The translations under genes were made by a program, and so were the position numbers. A DNA stretch of 11,766 nucleotides from an uncultured Alphaproteobacteria bacterium. GTDB taxonomy: Bacteria; Pseudomonadota; Alphaproteobacteria; CAKMZR01. Location of the stretch: contig CAKMZR010000031.1 of assembly GCA_929200455.1 (NCBI GenBank), positions 1 to 11,766 on the forward strand, in the 5' to 3' direction. Below, one piece after another: positions 1 through 7,224 of the stretch; within the stretch, counting starts at the first letter, position 1, and each line of letters starts with the position of its first letter. The notes under the pieces are model-generated. The model saw only the letters and a program-made list of their open reading frames with translations. It did not search any database and was not told the origin of the DNA.

Positions 1-178
1 CATCTATACCCTCGTAATAATCCGAACTCCGAGAAAATAATCGCGGAATCAAACGTTCACACTCCTTCGTCTCCATCTCCACCTTCACAACAGAAACATC
101 CTCAGAATAAACAAAACCTCCCCTAAACCACAAAAACAACACCACAAAAACAATACACCCATAATAACCCAACCTCAT
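1..178 (-). CDS. Unrecognised exported or membrane-anchored protein, 5' part only
   Basis: Fifty-nine codons are open from an ATG at 178 and run off the window at base 1. The ATG overlaps the addA stop as ATGA, and an AGGAGG motif lies 10 bases upstream, so the start is well supported. The N-terminus looks like a signal peptide: Arg2, then a hydrophobic core at about residues 8-18, then a short polar stretch with a possible signal peptidase I site after Val-Tyr-Ser (residue 25). Cys8 is too early and in the wrong context for a lipoprotein box. The mature part begins acidic (E-D-V-S-V-V-K-V-E) and continues with a single Cys in K-E-C-E-R-L-I-P, then S-S-D-Y-Y-E-G-I-D. From memory only, this resembles short secreted alphaproteobacterial proteins with a Cys-Leu-Ile...Asp-x-x-Tyr...Gly-Val-Asp pattern; I cannot verify that. 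It is not thioredoxin, which often follows addA in this class. Function unknown. Confidence 0.72.
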   Translation of the reverse strand, partial: MRLGYYGCIVFVVLFLWFRGGFVYSEDVSVVKVEMETKECERLIPRLFSRSSDYYEGID

Positions 179-3100
179 AACCTCATATCCTCCTCTCCCA
201 ACTCATCCAAACTGACATCCGCAGTCCAGATCACCAAACCCCTCACCCTCTTACCCCCCCATAAACGTCCCACCAACTCCCCGTAAACCTTCATCTGATT
301 CCGATACACATCCGACAATCCACCACGCTTAGGCTTCCTTCCCGACTTGTAGTCTATCAAAATAATCTCCTCTTCCCGCACCACCATTCTGTCTATCCTT
401 CCCTGAACCTGTACTTTCTTACCCTCCACCTCCACTATCCCCCCTATCGGAACTTCCTCATAACCCCCCTCAAATAATCCCATCAGCTTCTCATCACTCA
501 TCACGCCCAAAACTTCACGCAACATCTCTTCCCTCTCTTCCTCCGCAAAAAACGTGCCTTCCCGCGACAAAAGATTACGACCCCGGGACTCCCGAGACTC
601 AAAAGATACACCAGGCAAAACCTCCAGTAACCGATGAATCATAATACCACGACGCATAATCCCCTTGTCCGTATCCAATAAACTTCCTCCCCCACTCTCC
701 CCAACATCCTCCCAAACTTCCTCCACCAAACGCGACGCTCGCCTCATCTCCAACACATCAGAAAACTCACTCTTCGCCGACTTCCTGTACCACACGTCCT
801 CTTCCAAATCTCTCTCCTCTTCCCCTGCCCCCTCCTCTTTCTTCTCCCCTCCCTCACCCCACTCCGGAAACTCTCCCACACACCAAAAACACTCCTCCTC
901 CCAACCCTCCTCCTCTCCACCATCCCACAAACTCCCACAAAGAACCTTCTCCTCCGCTCCCTCCATCCCCTCAATGCCCCTCCTCAACTTATAGTACCAA
1001 CTCCCTTGCGAAGGCTTCCGCTTCTCATAGGCTCCTCCCACCACCAAACCGTCACGCGCCCTCGTAAGGGCCACATACAACAAACGCTCATTCTCCGCCT
1101 CCTCTCCTCGATCATGACGACTCCTCAAAGCCTCCAAAGACGGCAATCCCAACCACTTCAAACCACGCTTTTCTCCATACCAGAGCTTGGGCATACCCTT
1201 CTCTTCTCCCTCCCATAAGGAAAAACTTTGACCCCCGTCAGGACGAGCCCCCACATCCAACGTATCACCAAGAATCACAAGCGGGGCCTCCAAACCCTTA
1301 GAACCGTGAATCGTCATCAAACGTACCGCCCCCTCCACATCTCCCCCCTTCTTCATAAGCTGCTCGTCCTCCCTTATCTCCTCCAAAACATCTCGAAGAC
1401 TCATCCGACCCTCTTCCTCACGCTTACGCATACTGCTCTTCAACATCTCCAAAGCCTCTCGAGCCTCCACACCCAGTCGTCCCACCATCGCCTGATAACC
1501 CGTAACCCCCCTCTCCAGCCCAAAAGGACAAGGACTGTACATCAACCTGTTCAAAAGACTGTACGGACTCTCCCTCTCTACATAACCCCGCAAACCCCGC
1601 AACCAGTCATACAAACATCTCTCATCTCTCTTTCCCTCCTCAGCCCTCTCACGCAAAACCCTCCACAGACTCTTCTTCCCTCGCCCATAACCCACCTCCA
1701 AAAGATCATCATCACTCCAGCCCACAAACGGCGACTTCATCACACACGCCAACCGGTAATCATCCTCCGACGACAACAACACCTGCAACACATTCACCAC
1801 GTCAACCACCGCCAACACCTCCGATAACTTCTCGTCAGAACGCGTCGTCACAGACCATCCCCGCCTCTGCAATTCCCTCATCACCGCCTTCATCTTCTTA
1901 CGCTTCCGAAACAAAAACAAAACATCATCCGCACGCAATGGCTTGCCCGTCGAAGGCACAATCCAGCGTCCCTGCAATCCCTCCAAGCCCTCCACAAGAG
2001 ACTTCGCCAAAATATCCTCTCCCCTCTTCGCTTCTTCATCCTCTCCCACACCCTGACATAAAGGCAACACCATCACAAAACCCTTCGCTCCCTCCGCCTC
2101 CCCACGAAAAGACTCATGCCTCAAAGAACCACCTCCAGAAACACCCATAGCACGCAAACCCTCCGCACCAAAAACCCTGTCCACATAACCCAAAATCTCT
2201 CCACCAGAACGAAACGATATCTTCAATTCCACATCATCTATCTCTTTCCCCACACCCTGTGCCAAAGTCTGAAGACGCTCCTTGCTCTCGTGCATCGCCT
2301 CAGGTTCTGTTCCTCGAAAACGAAAAATCGACTGCTTCTCGTCTCCCACCACAAAAACCGTGCGATCCCCCAATTCCTCATCCGCCTCCACCCCTTTTCC
2401 CGCATAAAACTCATGCACCAACGACTCCAATATCTCCCACTGTATCCTGTCCGTGTCCTGTGCCTCATCCACCAAAACATGGCGAATACCACCGTCCAGC
2501 TTAAAATGGACCCAACCCGCCTGCCCACCTCCTGCCACCCCAAGCAACCCACGCACACGCACAATCAAATCATCATAGTCCAGCAATCCCCGATTCCGCT
2601 TATAGCGATCATAACCGTCCAACACCACTTTTGCCAACAACAACAAAGACTCCGTTGCCGTTCCCCAATCATAACGCCAACGCAACCTCTCAGGACCCTC
2701 CTTAAAATACGCCTCAATCACACCTTTCTCACCTGCATCAAGACACTTATCCACCGCCTTCTCCACATGCGAATTCCACTCATTCTTCTGCGTAAAAAAA
2801 GTACTCCACACACCCTTACGTCCCTCAAGTCGCTCGTCTTCCTCAAGCAAAAACCAAGCGTCCAAACCCTCCCTTACCCTTTCTGCCGCCTTACCCCCCC
2901 GTACACCCTCTCTCAGCTTCCGAAAAACCCTCTCAAGACCCTCATCCATCAACAACTCTATCTGCTTCCTCTGCACACCCTCCCAATCCCTCGGAACATC
3001 CAATTCTTGCCACATACTCGCAACATATATATTCAAATTCACACCATACAACCACCAATCCATTCCCAAAACCCTCTCAAACTTCCTCCTATCCTTGTAA

Positions 3101-3705
3101 ATCTTCTCCAAAATCCCAAAAAATTCATTCTCACCCATACGCAAAGACAAAAGCTTTATCGCTGCCTCACTCTTCTCATCCAAACGCAACGCCAACTCTT
3201 CTGCCAAAAATGACAGCATATTCACCCTCTCCCCTTCCAGCAAACCAAACCCAGGAGAAACACCCGCCTCCAAAGGAAATCGACCCAAAATCGAATGACA
3301 AAAACCATGAAATGTATGAATTTGAAGACCTCCAGGTGAATCCAATACCTGCAAAAATAAACAACGAGCCTTCTCTATGTCCTCGTCCAAAACCCGATCT
3401 TGAAACTTCAATAACTCAAAGCGAAGCTCCTCATCGTCCATCATCGACCAATCACCCAAAACCTTACGCACCCGCTCCACCATCTCCACAGAACCCGCCT
3501 TCGTATAGGTAATGCACAAAATACGGTGGGCCTCCTCGCCCCTCAACAACAACCGCAAAACCCTGTTCACAAGAACCGTCGTTTTGCCACTCCCCGCATT
3601 CGCCGTCGTCCACACATGATTCCGTGGAGATGAAGCCTCTCGCTGCTTCTTCCTCGCTTTACCTCCCAGAATAGAAGAACCCTCAGTCACCATAACCCCA
3701 CTCAT
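175..3705 (-). CDS. addA: AddA, double-strand break repair helicase-nuclease subunit
   Basis: Large subunit of the AddAB complex, which unwinds and resects double-strand DNA ends to prepare 3' single strands for RecA. Residues are counted from a TTG codon at 3708, one codon before the chosen ATG. All superfamily 1A helicase motifs are visible in order: Walker A A-N-A-G-S-G-K-T (36-43), Ia around T-Y-T-K (67-70), the H-T-F-H-G-F-C block (131-137), Walker B V-D-E-A-Q-D-T (413-419), motif III G-D-E-K-Q-S-I (455-461), motif IV S-F-R-S (498-501), motif V T-I-H-G-S-K-G-L-E (799-807), and motif VI L-L-Y-V-A-L-T-R-A-R (876-885). The C-terminal PD-(D/E)XK nuclease looks intact: His1025, G-R-I-D-R with Asp1106, I-D-Y-K-S-G with Asp1119 and Lys1121, and Gln1138 in Q-M-K-V-Y-G. 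Length (about 1176 residues) is normal for the family. Between motif VI and the nuclease lies a strongly acidic linker (about 915-972). The start is uncertain: ATG at 3705 (23-base overlap with addB), ATG at 3693 or GTG at 3690 are all possible, and none has a strong ribosome binding site. Confidence 0.96.
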   Translation of the reverse strand: MSGVMVTEGSSILGGKARKKQREASSPRNHVWTTANAGSGKTTVLVNRVLRLLLRGEEAHRILCITYTKAGSVEMVERVRKVLGDWSMMDDEELRFELLKFQDRVLDEDIEKARCLFLQVLDSPGGLQIHTFHGFCHSILGRFPLEAGVSPGFGLLEGERVNMLSFLAEELALRLDEKSEAAIKLLSLRMGENEFFGILEKIYKDRRKFERVLGMDWWLYGVNLNIYVASMWQELDVPRDWEGVQRKQIELLMDEGLERVFRKLREGVRGGKAAERVREGLDAWFLLEEDERLEGRKGVWSTFFTQKNEWNSHVEKAVDKCLDAGEKGVIEAYFKEGPERLRWRYDWGTATESLLLLAKVVLDGYDRYKRNRGLLDYDDLIVRVRGLLGVAGGGQAGWVHFKLDGGIRHVLVDEAQDTDRIQWEILESLVHEFYAGKGVEADEELGDRTVFVVGDEKQSIFRFRGTEPEAMHESKERLQTLAQGVGKEIDDVELKISFRSGGEILGYVDRVFGAEGLRAMGVSGGGSLRHESFRGEAEGAKGFVMVLPLCQGVGEDEEAKRGEDILAKSLVEGLEGLQGRWIVPSTGKPLRADDVLFLFRKRKKMKAVMRELQRRGWSVTTRSDEKLSEVLAVVDVVNVLQVLLSSEDDYRLACVMKSPFVGWSDDDLLEVGYGRGKKSLWRVLRERAEEGKRDERCLYDWLRGLRGYVERESPYSLLNRLMYSPCPFGLERGVTGYQAMVGRLGVEAREALEMLKSSMRKREEEGRMSLRDVLEEIREDEQLMKKGGDVEGAVRLMTIHGSKGLEAPLVILGDTLDVGARPDGGQSFSLWEGEEKGMPKLWYGEKRGLKWLGLPSLEALRSRHDRGEEAENERLLYVALTRARDGLVVGGAYEKRKPSQGSWYYKLRRGIEGMEGAEEKVLCGSLWDGGEEEGWEEECFWCVGEFPEWGEGGEKKEEGAGEEERDLEEDVWYRKSAKSEFSDVLEMRRASRLVEEVWEDVGESGGGSLLDTDKGIMRRGIMIHRLLEVLPGVSFESRESRGRNLLSREGTFFAEEEREEMLREVLGVMSDEKLMGLFEGGYEEVPIGGIVEVEGKKVQVQGRIDRMVVREEEIILIDYKSGRKPKRGGLSDVYRNQMKVYGELVGRLWGGKRVRGLVIWTADVSLDELGEEDMRL
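189..194 (-). promoter_or_regulatory. Ribosome binding site for the downstream exported protein
   Basis: The coding strand reads AGGAGG here, inside the end of addA, 10 bases before the ATG at 178. It supports the ATGA overlap start as a real translation start rather than a chance open frame. Confidence 0.6.
809..855. other. Long homopyrimidine/homopurine tract inside addA
   Basis: On the + strand these 47 bases contain a single purine (G at 827); 828-855 is pure pyrimidine. The coding strand is correspondingly polypurine with several runs of three to five G. It encodes part of the acidic Glu/Gly linker between the helicase and nuclease parts of AddA. Such tracts can form triplex or G-quadruplex structures in principle; no function is shown. 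Confidence 0.6.
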
Positions 3706-6700
3706 CAAAACGTGTCAGAGCACGATAGTCAGATTCACCATACACGCCCTTACCCCAACTCATCTTCACCTCCTTCACCCCGCGCACATAAGGTATCACT
3801 TCATCCACAACCATAGACTCCGCCTCCTCAAGCCAATCTTCCCCCTGTTCCCGCCAGTTCACACTCACCCTCTTCTCCTCCTTCTTCGTACCCAAACGGT
3901 ACAAAGATGACTCCACTTCGTTCACATCCACACCCTCTCCAAGACTCTCATAACCCCCCTTCTTCGCCAATAAACTCAGCAAAACCAACTGCGAAGCCTC
4001 CATAGACTCAACCGCCTTCTTGCTCGCAAGCGTACCCGTCTTCAAATCCACAATCCGCAATCCTCCCTCCTTCATCACGTCCAAACGATCCGCCTTCCCA
4101 TGCAAAATCACGCCCTCGCGCAACACCACCTCCCCCTTCTCCTCACACAACACACGCTCCGTCTCCTCTCTCACCCTCAACAACTCCATTCCATACACCC
4201 CTGCTATCTCTTGCCACTTCTCTCCCCAAAGCTGTTTCAACATCTTCGGAATCTCTGTTTCCAATATAAACTTCTCCTCCAAAACCTCAGAAAAATTCTT
4301 CCGCAATCCCTCCACGCCCTCATGCGGATGAAGCTCACTGTAACGTGCCATGTCCTCCATCAATCCATGCAGCAAAATCCCTCGCTCACGGTAAAAATTC
4401 TTACCCACGTCTCCTGACGGTGCCTTCAATCTCAAAACCTTCTCCACATAATACACATACGGATTGTTCCTCAGCCTATCAAATCCCGTCACACTCACCT
4501 TCAACGGAAACATATCCGCTCCCAGTTTTACGCACGGGGGGCCATAACGCTCTGACGGAGCACCCCTCATCAAATTCTCAACCGCCGCCAAACCGCGTCC
4601 CCCCAAACCCTCATCAAAACACAAACCTCGACCCTTCATCACCACACGCAACCGTGCAATCCAACGCGACTCCAGTGCCGGCTCATCTCCCTTCATCTTG
4701 CTTCTCGTCAAAATCACCTCTGCCGCTCCACACGAACGCACAAAATCATGGGCCTGCATCCCCACCCTCCTCTCGTGCGACATCAAACCCAACTTCTTCC
4801 TCATCGGACGCGACATCCATGGACTGCTCCCCACATCTCCAGGCCATACACCCTCGTTCAACCCCCCCAAGACCACACAGCCAAAACTTTGTAGACGCAA
4901 CTCCATCGGCTCAAGCACCATAAGACGCGGCTGATTCGTTCCCAAAGGATGAAACCGTCCCTCTCGCAAAAAATCCCTCACAATCATCCCCAAATAAATC
5001 ACGTCCTCAGAAAAATCCCAATCAGAACCATACATCCTTATACGCTGCAAAATCTCCGCCAAAACCACACCCTCCTCGCTCTTCCACAACTTACCCCTCA
5101 CACCGTCCGAACCCCCGCTCACATACTCGCAAAAACCGATAAAACGCTCCACATAACCCTCAAGAGTCTCCCTCTTCCTCCCAAAACGACGTGCCATCTC
5201 TTTGCGAAATTCTCGCACACACTCCCGTGCCTCACTCCAGCCCAACTTCTCCCTCGAACCACCCCTACCCCAACGCTTCAACTGAGACTCCAAACCCTCC
5301 AAAGTCAGTGCCTTCTCATCACTCTCCCTTCTCCACCTCTGCAAGACCTCCAAAATACCCAAAACCTCAGACCTCTCCCTCCCCATCAAACAAAGAGGAT
5401 GAGAAAGCAAACCCTCCCACTTCCCAGGATCACCCCCCTCTATCAATACACCCAAAAGCAAGCCCACCAACACACCGTCTCCCTCATCCAATGCCACTCG
5501 ACCCGACGAATCATCCACCTCCACGTCCCAACGCCGCAACTCACTTATCACTCCCCTCCTCAATCCCTCGTCAGGACACACAAAAGCACACGTCTTGCCC
5601 TCCCTCTCCAAAACCTCCCTCAAAACACCCGCCGCATACAGAATCTCCTCCTCCTCATTTTCACCCTCGTAAAACCCCAGCCCCTTCAATGCACCAGAAA
5701 ATCCCAACTCCCCCTTATCCCTCCACATACCCCCAGACTTCGACGGCATCATCACACGAGAAAACAAAATCTCCCTCTCACCCTCCTCACCAGAACCCCC
5801 TCCCCACTCCTTCACCTCTCCCCGCGACACCCCCAAAACTTTGAGAACCTCAAAAAGCCCGTGCTGAGGATGGGCCATGTCCTCGCCCACCGCCTCCCAT
5901 GACTCCTCGTCCATCACCTTGTCCACCCCCGGCAATACCACCTTGCCCCTCGGCAACCTCGAAACCACCTTCATCAAAGACGCCGTCGCAGGAACAGAAC
6001 CCGTCGAACCCACTATCAATACCGGAAAATCTACCGCTTCACGCTCCCAATAAGCAGACAACCTCCGCAAATTGCTCATCCTTATCGCCATGCCGTTCAT
6101 CTGACCTCGCTCTGCACATACCCGAGGCCAATGATCCTTCAATATCAACAAAAAATCTCGCGTAAGCTTCCAGTGATCCGCCAAATCCTCAGGAACCAGA
6201 CCGTCTATCTCCTCAACCCCTATCTCCTGTATGTCCAACTCATCCATCAAAACACCCAAACTTCGCGACAAACCCAACGCTTGATGCATAGAATAACCAC
6301 GACGCTCTCCCCTCATAAATTCTCCCTCCTGTACCTCCAACCACTTCCACACAAAACGAAACAAAATAAGCTCGCGTTCTATGACGTCAAAACCCGTAGG
6401 GAAAATCTCTTCGCCCCCTCGCTCCCCCATATCCCCCTCGCTCTCCGATAAATCAACATCGCCCAATGCCTCAATGTGGGGAAAAATCAACGCTCCTCCC
6501 ACGCTAAACTCTCCCAACAAACGACGACGCAACGCACGAACAGAACGACGATTCGGCAAAAAAATCCTCACATCCCCCAGACTCATCGGATCTCCCCTCT
6601 CCTTCACCCAAAAACGAAGCCAGTCCATAAGGACTCCCAACACATCTCGACCCCAAGATACATTCACCACCCTCGAACCCAATCCCACCTCCTCCCTCTC

Positions 6701-6718
6701 AAAAATGTTTTTTGTCAC
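3683..6718 (-). CDS. addB: AddB, double-strand break repair nuclease subunit, alphaproteobacterial type
   Basis: Partner of AddA; its inactive helicase-like fold is thought to scan DNA and its nuclease cuts one strand. It starts at a GTG that overlaps the tsaE stop as GTGA, with a GGAGGAGGAGG purine run 9 bases upstream. The 1011 residues fit the alphaproteobacterial AddB length. The N-terminal half has the L-P-N-R-R motif (54-58) but no Walker A, as usual in this form. The signature block L-E-P-M-E-L-R-L-Q-S-F, then V-V-L-G-G-L-N-E-G-V-W-P and S-P-W-M-S-R-P-M-R, runs from about residue 602 to 639. The C-terminal nuclease starts at S-V-T-G-F-D-R-L (742) and has His784, Asp877 in G-K-A-D-R, Asp891 and Lys893 in V-D-L-K-T-G, and Gln910, so it should be active. 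The usual Tyr of the D-Y-K motif is Leu892. Cysteines for the iron-sulphur staple of Bacillus AddB are not evident: the expected first position reads N-N-P-Y (751-754). Confidence 0.96.
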   Translation of the reverse strand: MTKNIFEREEVGLGSRVVNVSWGRDVLGVLMDWLRFWVKERGDPMSLGDVRIFLPNRRSVRALRRRLLGEFSVGGALIFPHIEALGDVDLSESEGDMGERGGEEIFPTGFDVIERELILFRFVWKWLEVQEGEFMRGERRGYSMHQALGLSRSLGVLMDELDIQEIGVEEIDGLVPEDLADHWKLTRDFLLILKDHWPRVCAERGQMNGMAIRMSNLRRLSAYWEREAVDFPVLIVGSTGSVPATASLMKVVSRLPRGKVVLPGVDKVMDEESWEAVGEDMAHPQHGLFEVLKVLGVSRGEVKEWGGGSGEEGEREILFSRVMMPSKSGGMWRDKGELGFSGALKGLGFYEGENEEEEILYAAGVLREVLEREGKTCAFVCPDEGLRRGVISELRRWDVEVDDSSGRVALDEGDGVLVGLLLGVLIEGGDPGKWEGLLSHPLCLMGRERSEVLGILEVLQRWRRESDEKALTLEGLESQLKRWGRGGSREKLGWSEARECVREFRKEMARRFGRKRETLEGYVERFIGFCEYVSGGSDGVRGKLWKSEEGVVLAEILQRIRMYGSDWDFSEDVIYLGMIVRDFLREGRFHPLGTNQPRLMVLEPMELRLQSFGCVVLGGLNEGVWPGDVGSSPWMSRPMRKKLGLMSHERRVGMQAHDFVRSCGAAEVILTRSKMKGDEPALESRWIARLRVVMKGRGLCFDEGLGGRGLAAVENLMRGAPSERYGPPCVKLGADMFPLKVSVTGFDRLRNNPYVYYVEKVLRLKAPSGDVGKNFYRERGILLHGLMEDMARYSELHPHEGVEGLRKNFSEVLEEKFILETEIPKMLKQLWGEKWQEIAGVYGMELLRVREETERVLCEEKGEVVLREGVILHGKADRLDVMKEGGLRIVDLKTGTLASKKAVESMEASQLVLLSLLAKKGGYESLGEGVDVNEVESSLYRLGTKKEEKRVSVNWREQGEDWLEEAESMVVDEVIPYVRGVKEVKMSWGKGVYGESDYRALTRFDEWGYGD

Positions 6719-7224
6719 CGAAGCAAACCCTCCTCCTCCCTAAAACCTCCCTTCCTCCACACCTCAATCCTGCGACCCTCCTCCTCATCCCCACGCCACA
6801 ATACACGCCAATAAGACAACAAATCCTTGCCCACGCCCAAAACTTGAGGCCACTCCACCATCGTCATTCCCTCTCGCATCGCCTCTTCCCAGCCCAAATC
6901 ATAAAGAGAATCTCCTTCTGCCATCCGGTACAAATCATAATGATAAATCTTCACCCCACCCCCATCATAACTCTGCATCAAACCAAAAGTCGGACTCGGA
7001 ACCACCGTAGACTCTCCCACCAAACCCCTAATAAAACCACGCGCAAAACACGTCTTGCCCACCCCCAAATCTCCCTCCAATAACCACACATCTCCCCGCA
7101 CACTCCAACCCCCCATCTCAGAACCCAATACCATCGTCTCCTCCTCATCCCCGCAAAAACAGAAAAAAACACAACGTTCTTCTCCCACCGCCCGCTCTTC
7201 TCCCATCTCTCCTTCCACCCTCAA
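6715..7224 (-). CDS. tsaE: TsaE, tRNA threonylcarbamoyladenosine biosynthesis ATPase
   Basis: Small cytoplasmic P-loop ATPase that works with TsaB and TsaD to place the t6A modification at position 37 of tRNAs reading ANN codons. Of 169 residues, the diagnostic ones are all visible: Walker A G-D-L-G-V-G-K-T (51-58), S-P-T-F (77-80), H-Y-D-L-Y-R (95-100) and E-W-P-Q (124-127). Length is normal to slightly long. The start is a choice between TTG at 7224, which overlaps the transporter stop as TTGA, and ATG at 7206 just after a GGAAGGAG run; the conserved fold starts well after both. Composition is extreme: I count 24 Glu, 28 Gly and 7 Trp but only 3 Pro, 2 Gln, 1 His and no Asn. In many alphaproteobacteria tsaE is followed by a sugar kinase and a nucleotidyltransferase before addB; here addB follows with a 4-base overlap. 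Confidence 0.95.
   Translation of the reverse strand: MRVEGEMGEERAVGEERCVFFCFCGDEEETMVLGSEMGGWSVRGDVWLLEGDLGVGKTCFARGFIRGLVGESTVVPSPTFGLMQSYDGGGVKIYHYDLYRMAEGDSLYDLGWEEAMREGMTMVEWPQVLGVGKDLLSYWRVLWRGDEEEGRRIEVWRKGGFREEEGLLR
6728..6740 (-). promoter_or_regulatory. Ribosome binding site for addB, fixing the GTG start
   Basis: The coding strand reads GGGAGGAGGAGGG within the last codons of tsaE, 9 bases before the GTG at 6718. It decides in favour of the GTGA overlap start. The same bases encode Arg-Glu-Glu-Glu-Gly at the TsaE C-terminus. Confidence 0.65.

Noticed and set aside
809..855. Homopyrimidine tract as a sign of a mobile element or integration site
   Set aside because: It is in frame in addA, no flanking duplication or inverted repeat is seen, and the rest of the window shares the same strand bias.
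2116..3213. Long open frame on the + strand (365 codons) opposite addA
   Set aside because: It lies wholly antisense to the helicase domain of addA. Its product is rich in Pro, His, Thr, Leu and Gln, as expected from reading the C-rich strand, and it shows no recognisable domain.
4949..5902. Long open frame on the + strand (317 codons) opposite addB, and similar shorter ones elsewhere on the + strand
   Set aside because: They are antisense to a clearly real gene, with low-complexity Pro/Thr/His/Leu composition. The C-rich, G-poor strand makes long chance open frames common.
3683..6718. Iron-sulphur cluster in AddB, as in Bacillus
   Set aside because: The nuclease domain entry lacks the Cys-Pro-Phe type motif (it reads N-N-P-Y), and the group of closely spaced C-terminal cysteines is not present.
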